A stretch of 64,000 nucleotides of DNA from Clavelina lepadiformis (taxonomy: Eukaryota; Chordata; Ascidiacea; Aplousobranchia; Clavelinidae). This document shows positions 49,417 through 58,797 of this stretch, piece after piece. How positions within the stretch are numbered: the stretch's first letter is position 1; the number at the start of each line of letters is the position of its first letter. Below the pieces are notes generated by a model, which saw only the letters and a list, made by a program, of their open reading frames with translations, had not been told where the DNA came from and did no database searches. The DNA lies in the NCBI RefSeq assembly GCF_947623445.1, contig NC_135248.1:5022977-5086976 (forward strand). The letters are read 5' to 3'. The position numbers were made by a program, and so were the translations under genes.

Positions 49417-49489
49417 CGGCCGATAAGGGATTTGAACCCTTGACCGTTGGATTATAAGTCCAACGCTCTACCGACTGAGCTAACCGGGC
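49417..49489 (-). tRNA. tRNA-Lys body with anticodon TAT, unit 16
   Basis: Same sequence as the unit 13 copy: anticodon TAT and the C2-C71 acceptor mismatch, duplicated with the 3-unit block. Confidence 0.75.
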
Positions 49490-49919
49490 TCCTCTTTTGT
49501 TAGATTACATCGGGAATGGTTGGTATCAAATTTGAATTTAAATATTAAGCTTGGAGGCTGATGCAACAAAATTCAAATTTAACAGGCACATTTGTGATAA
49601 GGCTGAATTAGGAAAAGATTTCAAGTGTGAAGAGGTTGATATTGTGTTACATAGTGTTGGTTGGTTTCATGTATTGTTTGATGAGAGGCGTCTACATTTT
49701 ATCCAACTGTTCAAGCCAGCGAAAGTCAAAACTTGATGTTGATTTACTCCAAATGATAGCTTGAAAATTTGTGTCACTTTTACAACTTTAACTTTCTTCT
49801 CCAATACCATGCGAAAGCGATAAGTAAAGAAAGCCATCTTGGTGTGTAAAGAATATTTCTTAGCCGCTATTCAGCGTGATGGGATGAAGAATTGTTGACA
49901 AGACGCACCGTAATTACAC

Positions 49920-50001
49920 TGGCAGTAGTGGGATTCGAACCCACGCCATCGAAATGACTGGTGCCTAAAACCAGCGGCTTAGACCACTCGGCCACACTAC
50001 C
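49920..50001 (-). tRNA. tRNA-Leu(TAG), unit 16
   Basis: Anticodon TAG, with the AAGCC D stem and C66-to-T changes as in unit 13. Confidence 0.87.
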
Positions 50002-50154
50002 GCATTTACAAGCGATTTGAAATCTTAATTGCATTTTCAGTACATCTTCAAACGTACGAAACACTAACAAGCGGTCATCTCATTGATTTATTAAAGTAAG
50101 GAAGACCACTCCATGATTGCGGAGTGAAGTTAAGCATAAAATTTGTAAATCCAA

Positions 50155-50236
50155 TGGCAGCGGTGGGATTCGAACCCACGCCATCGAAATGACTGGTGCC
50201 TTAAACCAGCGCCTTAGACCGCTCGGCCACGCTACC
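50155..50236 (-). tRNA. tRNA-Leu(AAG), unit 16
   Basis: Array consensus form of Leu(AAG). Confidence 0.96.
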
Positions 50237-50596
50237 TATGTTGCTAAGTAAGCGATCGGAGTCTCGTTTTAACCTCCCTGCACCAGATCGGTCTTCGAGG
50301 GAACAAGTTTGATACAAACAGACTTTACGTGTAATTGTTGTTCCAAACCATTTTTAAATATCTTACACCATAATGGTTGTAGCACAACATTTATAAAAGT
50401 TTCACAAGTTTGCGTTTCTACTGTCTCGCGTCATGTTTAACTTGCACGATTTGGGGTGTCTCCTAAATGTTCCAATTTAGTGTTTAGACTGACTCTCAGC
50501 AAGACCAATCGAGATTGATTAACGCTCTGGAGATGAAATAATAACTTTTGAGAAAGATCTGGCTTACAGTTTTCTGTCAGAATACTGTAAAATTCG

Positions 50597-50669
50597 CATC
50601 CGATAAGGGATTTGAACCCTTGACCGTTGGATTAAAAGTCCAACGCCCTACCAACTGAGCTAACCGGGC
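50597..50669 (-). tRNA. tRNA-Lys(TTT), unit 17, weakened acceptor
   Basis: Same as unit 14: mispaired acceptor end CGGATG, anticodon TTT kept. Confidence 0.8.
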
Positions 50670-51099
50670 TCCTCTTTTGTTAGATTACATCGGAAATGGG
50701 TGCTATCAAATTTGAATTTAAATATTAAGCTTGGAGGCTGATGCAACAAAATTCAAATTTAACAGCCACATTTGTGATAAGGCTGAATTAGGAAAAGATT
50801 TCAAGTGTGAAGAGGTTGATATTGTGTTACATAGTGTTGGTTGGTTTCATGTATTGTTTGATGAGAGGCGTCTACATTTTATCCAACCGTTCAAGCCAGC
50901 GAAAGTGAAAACTTGATGTTGATTTACTCCAAATGATAGCTTGAAAATTTGTGTCACTTTTACAACTTTAACTTTCTTCTCCAATACCATGCGAAAGCGA
51001 TAGGTAAAGAAAGCCATCTTGGTGTGTAAAGAATATTTCTTAGCCGCTATTCAGCGTGATGGGATGAAGAAATGTTGACAAGACGCACCGTAATTACAC

Positions 51100-51181
51100 T
51101 GGCAGTGGTGGGATTCGAACCCACGCCATCGAAATGACTGGTGCCTAAAACCAGCGCCTTAGACCACTCGGCCACACTACC
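51100..51181 (-). tRNA. tRNA-Leu(TAG), unit 17
   Basis: Array consensus form of Leu(TAG). Confidence 0.96.
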
Positions 51182-51334
51182 GCATTTACAAGCGATTTGA
51201 AATCTTAATTGCATTTTCAGTACATCTTCAAACGTACGAAACACTAACAAGCGGTCATCTCATTGATTTATTAAAGTAAGAAAGACCACTCCATGATTGC
51301 GGAGTGAAGTTAAGCATAAAATTTGTAAATCCAA

Positions 51335-51416
51335 TGTCAGCGGTGGGATTCGAACCCACGCCATCGAAATGACTGGTGCCTTAAACCAGCGCCTTAGATC
51401 GCTCGGCAACGCTACC
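51335..51416 (-). tRNA. tRNA-Leu(AAG), unit 17, damaged
   Basis: Same acceptor, A-box and D-loop changes as unit 14. Confidence 0.8.
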
Positions 51417-51776
51417 TATGTTGCTAAGTAAGCGATCGGAGTCTCGTTTTAACCTCCCTGCACCAGATCGGTCTTCGAGGGAATAAGTTTGATACAAACA
51501 GAGTTTATGTGTAATTGTTGTTCCAAACCACTTTTAAATATCTTACACCATAATGGTTGTAGCACAACATTTATAAAAGTTTCACAAGTTTGCGTTTCTA
51601 CTGTCTCGCGTCATGATTAACTTGCACGATTTGGGGTGTCTCCTAAATGTTCCAATTTAGTGTTTAGACTGATTCTCAACAAGACCAATCGAGATTGATT
51701 AACGCTCTGGAGATGATATAATAACTTTTGAGAAAAATCTGGCTTACAGTTTTCTGTCAGAATACTGTAAAAGTCG

Positions 51777-51849
51777 CGGCCGATAAGGGATTTGAACCCT
51801 TGACCGTTGGATTAAAAGTCCAACGCTCTACCGACTGAGCTAACCGGGC
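51777..51849 (-). tRNA. tRNA-Lys(TTT), unit 18
   Basis: Anticodon TTT, with the C2-C71 acceptor mismatch as in unit 15. Confidence 0.87.
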
Positions 51850-52279
51850 TCCTCTTTTGTTAGATTACATCGGGAATGGTTGGTATCAAATTTGAATTTA
51901 AATATTAAGCTTGGAGGCTGATGCAACAAAATTCAATATTAACAGGCACGTTTGTGATAAGGCTGAATTAGGAAACAATTTCAAGTGCGAAGAGGTGGAT
52001 ATTGTGTTACATAGTGTTGGTTGGTTTCATGTATTGTTTGATGAGAGGCGTCTACATTTTATCCAACCGTTCAAGCCAGCGAAAGTCAAAACTTGATGTT
52101 GATTTACTCCAAATGATAGCTTGAAAATTTGTGTCACTTTTACAACTTTAACTTTCTTCTCCAATACCATGCGAAAGCGATAGGTAAAGAAAGCCATCTT
52201 GGTGTGTAAAGAATATTTCTTAGCCGCTATTCAGCGTGATGGGATGAAGAAATATTGACAAGACGCACCGTAATTACAC

Positions 52280-52361
52280 TGGCAGTGGTGGGATTCGAAC
52301 CCACGCCATCGAAATGACTGGTGCCTAAAACCAGCGCCTTAGACCACTCGGCCACACTACC
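52280..52361 (-). tRNA. tRNA-Leu(TAG), unit 18
   Basis: Array consensus form of Leu(TAG), the last tRNA gene before the LINE insertion at 52451. The Leu(AAG) expected at about 52515 is displaced or lost. Confidence 0.96.
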
Positions 52362-52445
52362 TCGTTTACAAGCGATTTGAAATCTTAATTGCATTTTCAG
52401 TACATCTTCAAACGTACGAAACACTAAAAAGCGGCCATCTCATTG

Positions 52446-52477
<32 letters not shown>

Positions 52478-52588
52478 CCCTTTCTTGGGTTTTAACATGA
52501 CAATGCACGATCAATACGCGAAAACAATATTCGATATGCAATACACTTATGTACATAAATACTTCTTTTGATACTGTCACAATCGAAA

Positions 52589-53101
52589 TTAATTTGAGCA
52601 CATACTATTCCAAAGGATTTGTGTTACTGAGTTGTAAACACTTGTCTGGCGACTTTTCTCTGCGCTATTGCGCGCTTTTGACATGGCTTTTATTCTGTTT
52701 ATCACATCTTGATAGAGAAACGGTTCTTGTTCGAAAATCACTTTGTTCCTAGATAGCCATATGCAGTACCTTGAAATGCTTAACAATAATATTGTTGCAT
52801 TCAAATTGGTTTCGCAAACACAACGTTGTTTTAGTGAACTCAAGTCCAAGGCAATACACATTTGTGGAGAAACTTTCGGCATCAAAACACCGCTGATGTT
52901 AAATATTATCACGTTTACATAATCCCATATGGGTTGTATACATACACAATCATAAAACAAATGATATACATCTTCATCATGAAGGTCACATAATGGGCAT
53001 CTTGATGTTTTTTGTATACGTGCTATGCGCTCATTAATACATAAGGGTAGCACATTCCATACCATCTTGTAACCAAAAGTTTTTAAATAATTTGGTAGTA
53101 C
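52589..53101 (-). CDS. LINE ORF2, C-terminal part
   Basis: This is the distal part of the LINE protein, ending at a stop at 52589. It contains a CPLC-x8-H-x4-C motif (CPLCDLHDEDVYHLFYDC), the C-terminal zinc-knuckle-like motif of L1/Tx1-type ORF2 proteins. An upstream NVLPLCINERIAR stretch resembles the W-LP-R region of Tx1 proteins. The frame is open throughout. It is the continuation of the segment at 62502-64000, from which it is separated by the LTR element. The open frame extends into the LTR, but that part does not belong to the LINE. Confidence 0.88.
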   Translation of the reverse strand, partial: VLPNYLKTFGYKMVWNVLPLCINERIARIQKTSRCPLCDLHDEDVYHLFYDCVCIQPIWDYVNVIIFNISGVLMPKVSPQMCIALDLSSLKQRCVCETNLNATILLLSISRYCIWLSRNKVIFEQEPFLYQDVINRIKAMSKARNSAEKSRQTSVYNSVTQILWNSMCSN

Positions 53102-53887
53102 TGTGGCGGCTTGGCTCGCTTTTGTAAAATCCTTACGTCTTTCGTAGAAATGTGTTTTCCAGAACAATTGGAGTTTTTAAAACTTTCAGTCCCGCCACAT
53201 CATTCTTATGAAAGAGTTTTCCAGCTAGTAAATGGAGTTTAAAACTTGCCTTTTCAGAACACTGCAAACTACCGTTGGTATATTTGAAAACTTGCTACGA
53301 ATAACTTCGTGTGAAAGCTCCTTATTTAGTACGTTACCAGGTCGCTTCCAAGTAACTGTTTCCAACTTAACCAAATTTAATTTGCATTGCAAACACACCG
53401 ATTTTCACGTTCACACGCTTTGAAATGTTCATGCCTTTTTTGTCATATATTTCCGCCACATCGCAGCACGTTTTATAAGCTTGAACTTTTGTGTGAGACT
53501 CCCCCTGAGCCTAAGAACCTCAGTCACAGACGCGAAGTTATAGACATATGTAATACCGTACTACTGTAGTTGTGGTGATTGAATCAGTAGACATCGTGTA
53601 AACAGTCACATGACTTGTGTTCTCGGTTATTTGTAATATTGAGAAAGTGTACAGCACCTACAATAAAAGCCTTTTCTGGCAAACGGTATTTGTTATAATA
53701 TAATACGAACGTTCGGCTATCAGAAAGGTTAGAGAATTCTAACCGCACGCAACAATAGAGTCAGATACTAATGTAGTAGGTTAACTAAGTCAATAACGTA
53801 ACGTAAGCTAAGACCGATAAACTCTGCATCTGTATCTGCATCTGTCGGCATCAACCTCTACATCCTAAAACGACCCCAACCTCTACA
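53102..53887 (+). repeat. 5' LTR
   Basis: 786 bp, starting TGTGGCGG and ending CTCTACA, the same as the 3' LTR as far as can be read. An AATAAA near 53663 may serve as poly(A) signal. Confidence 0.95.
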
Positions 53888-53891
53888 TTTC

Positions 53892-53906
53892 TGGTGACCC
53901 CGACGT
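53892..53906 (+). promoter_or_regulatory. Primer binding site, complementary to tRNA-Trp
   Basis: TGGTGACCCCGACGT starts 4 nt after the 5' LTR. It is the complement of the 3' end of animal tRNA-Trp including CCA (from recalled tRNA-Trp sequence), so tRNA-Trp is the likely primer for minus-strand synthesis. Confidence 0.8.
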
Positions 53907-54294
53907 TCTAGTGACCACCGACATTTCTGGTGACAACCCGACGTTCTACTGACAACCCGACGCTTCGACGTTCTAATAAACCACCGACGTTCTAGTGATC
54001 ACTGACGATCTTGTGTCAAAAACGACGCGTTTCAATTCTCACACTCTCGCAATTCGCACAACCGTTCTTCACTGGTAAGTGGATTTTTCACTTTTTATAC
54101 AACTACTTGCAACCATAGCTTGTAAATGCATGCTCATCGGCTTGTACCTTATTAAATTAGCTTAAGCTATTCTTATTGTGCTGCATTGTGCTGCAGTTTG
54201 AAATAAAAGTTTCTTGTTGTAAAGTATTTTTTGGTTCAATTGTGAACAATTTTTGCGGTGCGCCGCCTAAAACATTTTCTATCGGTTTTGATAA
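53907..54294 (+). other. Leader between primer site and gag
   Basis: The first ~110 nt hold about five degenerate repeats of a GACGTTCTAGTGACC-like motif that resembles the primer site and its flank. A consensus 5' splice site (GGTAAGT) lies at 54074-54080, which would suit a spliced env message as known for env-bearing Gypsy elements. Confidence 0.6.
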
Positions 54295-55554
54295 ATGTCA
54301 CAACCTGTGCCGACACAACGAAAAGTTACTTCGGTGCCTGGCAAAGCTAAGACAGAATACCACATGAGCACACGATCAACCGACCGTTCCAACGAGTCAA
54401 TTAATAATACAACTATGTCGAACGAAAACGGGGAGGGATCTGCAAATACTCCCGATAATGGCATTGCTGGTCCGTCTGGTCTGGGTACTAGTAACCAATT
54501 ACCAACAAACGCGCAACCACAGAACAATACTTTACGAAACGATTTGTTTTCACACGTTAAACTTCCTACCTTTTGGAAATTTAATCCCGAAGCGTGGATT
54601 TCTCACCTTGAACATAAATTTTCTCTTTATCAAATCACTTCTCAAACTAATCGTTACTTGTTGGCGGTAGAGGCAATTCCTGCGAAAGACCTCGCGCTCC
54701 TTCGGTTACCTTCGGCGTCAGCACAGAACTGCTACGACATATTGATCAATGAAATTTTGAGAAACTTTGATAAACGTGAGGACCATTTAGATTTTTTGTT
54801 GGCGGACCTGACGCTGCACGATCAGTCCCCGAAACATTTAATGCGCGAATTAATGAGCGCAGTAGGTCAAGAGAATCTTACTCCGCCAGTCGTCAAACTA
54901 ATTCGTGCTAAATTCCTTAAAGCGTTACCACCAGACGTCGCAATTGCGTTAGCCAGCGTGGAACATCACGATCTCCAGAACCTTGCAAGCAGAGCCCACG
55001 AAATCTTGCTGCTTAAACAACCAAAAACTTCTTCGCACAACCTTTCCCTTGCCATCACTGATACGGATGACATTGACTACCCAATGCAACCGCAAATACA
55101 GCAAATTCAATTGTCTAAACCACCGCGCTATACACGATCTAACGCTAACAACGAATCTAAGAGTTCCGGGCAAAGAAATACGAATTTCACAAATCAAAAT
55201 ACGCCAAACCAACGCAATTCATTTAACTCAGCATGGCAACAACGATCACCACGCACAAACAATGGACAGTTTCACAAATCATACAGCAACAACGGGTTTA
55301 ATCGAGATAATCGCCGACAAAATGGTTCTTCTTTTGCAAACCAACGCAAATATAATTTTTTACATTCATCCCCCACATTTCAGAAACCAGACTACCAACG
55401 TAGCAATTACCCTTGCGCGTCTGATGCTTCTAATGGCTTATGTTATTACCACGCCCGCTTCGGTAGGGATGCGCGCCGCTGTCACCCAAGTTGTAGCATG
55501 TGGGAGAACCAATCCCGCCCAACAAAAAACGCGTGGCGATCGACGCAACATTAA
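54295..55554 (+). CDS. gag: gag of the Gypsy element
   Basis: A 419-aa polyprotein. Residues about 80-240 resemble Gypsy capsid (VKLPTFW near the start, then LMRELMSAV and FLKALPPDV). A Q/N/S-rich stretch follows. Near the C terminus is the motif CYYHARFGRDARRCHPSC, the CYYH-FG-A-C-PC type end found in many metazoan Gypsy gags in place of a CCHC knuckle. It forms the particle. It overlaps pol in another frame, as in relatives that use programmed frameshifting. Confidence 0.9.
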   Translation: MSQPVPTQRKVTSVPGKAKTEYHMSTRSTDRSNESINNTTMSNENGEGSANTPDNGIAGPSGLGTSNQLPTNAQPQNNTLRNDLFSHVKLPTFWKFNPEAWISHLEHKFSLYQITSQTNRYLLAVEAIPAKDLALLRLPSASAQNCYDILINEILRNFDKREDHLDFLLADLTLHDQSPKHLMRELMSAVGQENLTPPVVKLIRAKFLKALPPDVAIALASVEHHDLQNLASRAHEILLLKQPKTSSHNLSLAITDTDDIDYPMQPQIQQIQLSKPPRYTRSNANNESKSSGQRNTNFTNQNTPNQRNSFNSAWQQRSPRTNNGQFHKSYSNNGFNRDNRRQNGSSFANQRKYNFLHSSPTFQKPDYQRSNYPCASDASNGLCYYHARFGRDARRCHPSCSMWENQSRPTKNAWRSTQH

Positions 55555-58500
55555 CCCCGTCAGTCCCGTCGATCGCATCAACAATAAAAAGAGGCTGCCC
55601 CTTGTTAACTGTATATGATCACGCCAATAGTATTCACTTTTATGTAGATAGCGCGGCAGCAACTTCTCTTTTGTCCGCTAGTTTAGCTGACGTATCAAAC
55701 CGCAAACCGCAAACACCGCTTTTCGCTGCTAACAGCACGCCAATTACTACGTATGGCACTACACGACTTAATGTTTCCCTTCATCCTCGTTTTTCTTATC
55801 CCTTTGAATTTGTGCTTGCGGACACACCTTTTTGCATATTGGGGCTGGATTTCCTCACTGAATACAACTTTGTTTTGGATCTTAAAGCCAAGCATCTCAT
55901 AGATGTACCGAACCAACAGCAATATACGTTAGAGCCTGTTGAAAGTGATCCTGTTCGCATATCCATTCTCAGCCAGATAGATCCTGTTGCAGACCTTTTA
56001 CATCAATTTCCAGACTTGCAAAAACCCATGTCAGCTGTTAAACCAGTGAAGCATTCCATCGTTCACCACATCCATACCACAGGTTCTCCTGTACGTGCAC
56101 GTCCACGTCGATATAGCCCAGAAACAATGCAGATCTTGAAGAAAGAAATTGACAGCTTGCTGGAGCGAGAAATTATCCGATACAGTGATTCTCCTTATGG
56201 AAGTCCGGCCTTGCTCGTTCCTAAAGGCTCTTCTGGCAATAAATATCGTCTTGTCGTTGATTATAAATTAGTCAACAAACAAACAATCGACAGCTGTTAC
56301 CCTCTTCCGTTCTTACATAGTTTTTCCGAGGTTTTGTATGGTAAAACTGTCTTCTCTAAATGCGATCTCCAAAACGCCTTTCATCAAATAAAAGTGGCTC
56401 CAGAAGATGTCCATAAAACGGCGTTTGTTTGCCCCCTAGGACAATTCGAATATACAAGACTCCCATTCGGTTTGTCCGGCGCCCCACGGACCTTTTCCAG
56501 ACTAATAGGGGAAGTAGTACGTCCCCTTCAGCACCTTGGAATCTTTGCTTACCTCGATGATATCATCATTGGAAGTAGTAACCTATCAGAACATCTTGAA
56601 CACCTTAAGTTGCTTTTTCAACGACTTGAGGAATTTGGCTTAACGCTCAATTTAGACAAAAGTGAATTCAACCGCGAGTCTCTTGACTACCTTGGCCATC
56701 ACATAAATTCTGAGGGTATACGACCAACTCAAGAAAAAGTGCAGGCCATTCTTGATTACCCACAGCCACAAACCTGCAAACAGCTGAAACGTTACTTGGG
56801 AATTTATTGCTATTATTTTCGCTTTCTGAAGCATTGTTCCACAACCTTACAACCGCTTTACAAGCTAGTTCCGAACAGTCGCAGCAAACGCGCGGCCCCT
56901 TTAACATGGAATGTCGAAGCCGAATGCGCCTTCGCCAGCAGCAAACAAGCTATTGCAAATGCTAGCACTTTAGCGTTTCCGAAACTCCATGCTCCAACTT
57001 ATCTAACAGTTGACGCTTCGTTGACCGGTATTGGAGCGACATTAGAGCAATTGCAAGGAAATCAACTTGTTCCTTTGGCCTTCTTTTCAAGACAGCTGAA
57101 CGCTACTCAACGTAAATACAGTTGCTTTGACCGAGAGCTGTTGGCCGCTTACAAGTCAATACGTCATTTCCGCTACTTCTTGACAGGCCGACAATTCACT
57201 TTGCGTACAGACCATCTCCCTCTGGTTTCAAGTCTCAGTAAGCTCTCCGAACATTACTCTCCAAGACAGTTCCGGCAATTGTTGTTTGTTTCAGAATATA
57301 CAACAACCATTGAGCACATCAAAGGCTCTGCCAATGTTGTGGCGGACCTCTTGTCAAGGTCTCAACCTTCGGCACCCAACATTAATACTCTTTCGGACGT
57401 TCCGCCTCCTTTAGAGTATGAGAAAATAGCACAAGCTCAAGCCAATGATCCTGCTATTCAAAGACTACGCACCGCAACAACATCACTCAAACTCCAGGAC
57501 TGCAAGCTGCCCAATAAGGACCTTACCATCCTTTGTGACGTGTCCACTGACACAGAGCGTGTTCTAGTTCCTTCCTCCTTCCAACGTCAAGTATTCCTGC
57601 ACTTACATAATTTATCGCATCCTGGAAAAAAAGCCACAATTAAGCTCATCAAGGAAAGATTTATATGGATAGGGATGTGTAAACAAATCGCTACCTGGGT
57701 TCAACAATGCCCAAACTGCCAGGAAGGAAAAATTTTCCGCCACACTAAAACCGCACCGGGGAAATTTAAAATTCCCTACGGACGATTTTCTGATGTTGCA
57801 ATTGACTTGATTGGACCACTACCAACCTCCCATGGTTACAAATACATCCTTACATGTATTGACCGATATACGCGTTTCGTTCAAGCCATACCAATCCCTG
57901 ATGCCACCACGGAAACCGTCGCCGCTTACTTTGTAAATCACTGGTGTTCCTTGGTCGGTGTTCCAATCATCCTCACAAGTGATCGTGGACCATGTTTCAT
58001 AAGTTCCGCTTGGGCGGAAATTATGCGCTCGCTTGGTATTCAACACAATCTGACTACAGCTTACCACCCCACTTCCAATGGAATTACAGAACGCGCAAAT
58101 GCAGAGATCAAGCGCGCCATCAAGTGTTCAGACGAACCTGAACGTTGGTTTCACAAATTGGGTTTTATTGTCTTGGCTCTGCGTAATCGCTATCTCCAGG
58201 ATTTGAAATGTACACCTGCTGAGTTAGCTTTTGGACACACCTTACGGCTCCCAGGTGGTTTCTTTTCTGATTCCAAGCTTGCCTCTGCAGTTCCTACATC
58301 CAGCTACCTCGGTGCCTACCGAGACTTCATCAACGACCTTCAGTTTACTCCAACGACCGCTCATACAAAATTCATGCAGTCCTACGTGCATCCGGATTTG
58401 AAACATTGTGACCGCGTTTATGTTAGATGCGATCATGTCAAACGTGCGTTAGAACGCCCTTATGTTGGTCCTTTTCCAGTATTGGAAAGATACGAAAAAT

Positions 58501-58787
58501 ATTTTGTAATATCCCGTCATGGCAAACCGGATCGCGTCTCACTCGACCGTCTCAAACCTAGCTATACAATTGATATTGATGCTCCCTCACCATCATCCTC
58601 CTCGCATCAACAAAATTTTTCTTTGCAGACTCGACACCCTGCTCCTCAGTCAGTCTCCGCTACTTCAGCGAAACAGCAAACGACACCACCTACTGTCACT
58701 GCTCCTGCTTCTATAAAACCGCCTGAAGTTGTAAAGACTTCTCGGACTGGTCGCAAAATCATTCCACCGAAACGGTTCTCTGACTAA
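55500..58787 (+). CDS. pol: pol of the Gypsy element (PR-RT-RNase H-IN)
   Basis: About 1095 codons. In order: a protease-like segment (YVDSAAATS, then ILGLDFL); reverse transcriptase with YRLVVDYKLVN, FSKCDLQNAFHQI, LPFGLSGAP and FAYLDD; RNase H with TVDAS, RELLAAY and RTDHLPL; integrase zinc-binding HLHNLSHPGKK...CPNC; integrase core with VAIDLIGP, TSDRGPCF and NGITERANAEIKR; and a GPFPVLERY-like GPY/F module. Integrase after RNase H places it in Ty3/Gypsy, not Copia. Confidence 0.95.
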   Translation: MGEPIPPNKKRVAIDATLTPSVPSIASTIKRGCPLLTVYDHANSIHFYVDSAAATSLLSASLADVSNRKPQTPLFAANSTPITTYGTTRLNVSLHPRFSYPFEFVLADTPFCILGLDFLTEYNFVLDLKAKHLIDVPNQQQYTLEPVESDPVRISILSQIDPVADLLHQFPDLQKPMSAVKPVKHSIVHHIHTTGSPVRARPRRYSPETMQILKKEIDSLLEREIIRYSDSPYGSPALLVPKGSSGNKYRLVVDYKLVNKQTIDSCYPLPFLHSFSEVLYGKTVFSKCDLQNAFHQIKVAPEDVHKTAFVCPLGQFEYTRLPFGLSGAPRTFSRLIGEVVRPLQHLGIFAYLDDIIIGSSNLSEHLEHLKLLFQRLEEFGLTLNLDKSEFNRESLDYLGHHINSEGIRPTQEKVQAILDYPQPQTCKQLKRYLGIYCYYFRFLKHCSTTLQPLYKLVPNSRSKRAAPLTWNVEAECAFASSKQAIANASTLAFPKLHAPTYLTVDASLTGIGATLEQLQGNQLVPLAFFSRQLNATQRKYSCFDRELLAAYKSIRHFRYFLTGRQFTLRTDHLPLVSSLSKLSEHYSPRQFRQLLFVSEYTTTIEHIKGSANVVADLLSRSQPSAPNINTLSDVPPPLEYEKIAQAQANDPAIQRLRTATTSLKLQDCKLPNKDLTILCDVSTDTERVLVPSSFQRQVFLHLHNLSHPGKKATIKLIKERFIWIGMCKQIATWVQQCPNCQEGKIFRHTKTAPGKFKIPYGRFSDVAIDLIGPLPTSHGYKYILTCIDRYTRFVQAIPIPDATTETVAAYFVNHWCSLVGVPIILTSDRGPCFISSAWAEIMRSLGIQHNLTTAYHPTSNGITERANAEIKRAIKCSDEPERWFHKLGFIVLALRNRYLQDLKCTPAELAFGHTLRLPGGFFSDSKLASAVPTSSYLGAYRDFINDLQFTPTTAHTKFMQSYVHPDLKHCDRVYVRCDHVKRALERPYVGPFPVLERYEKYFVISRHGKPDRVSLDRLKPSYTIDIDAPSPSSSSHQQNFSLQTRHPAPQSVSATSAKQQTTPPTVTAPASIKPPEVVKTSRTGRKIIPPKRFSD

Positions 58788-58797
58788 ACAACACAAC

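Larger units (their letters stand above)
30575..52450 (-). repeat. Tandem tRNA gene array: 18 units of ~1180 bp, 55 tRNA genes
   Basis: Each unit holds, in minus-strand order, tRNA-Leu(AAG), 153 bp, tRNA-Leu(TAG), about 430 bp, tRNA-Lys(TTT), about 360 bp. The tRNA-Lys genes start at 30832, 32012, 33192, 34372, 35995, 37175, 38355, 39978, 41158, 42338, 43518, 44698, 45877, 47057, 48237, 49417, 50597 and 51777. The spacing is 1180 bp except two units of 1623 bp (units 4 and 7) and one of 1179. A ~65-bp truncated unit fragment precedes unit 1 at 30575. Unit 18 is cut by a LINE at 52451, before its Leu(AAG). Shared variants define higher-order blocks: units 4-6 resemble 7-9 and 11-13; unit 3 resembles 10; units 13-15 are nearly identical to 16-18. 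Confidence 0.97.

Noticed and set aside
30575-52450. CRISPR array
   Set aside because: The repeats are long units containing tRNA genes, not short direct repeats with unique spacers, and the genome is eukaryotic.
53232-53569. Two open frames present in both LTRs
   Set aside because: They recur only because the LTRs are identical. LTRs are regulatory and no domain is visible.
54458-54670. Overlapping short frames within gag, pol and env (for example 54983-55618, 59796-60326)
   Set aside because: They are shadow frames of the element's main genes, without independent motifs.
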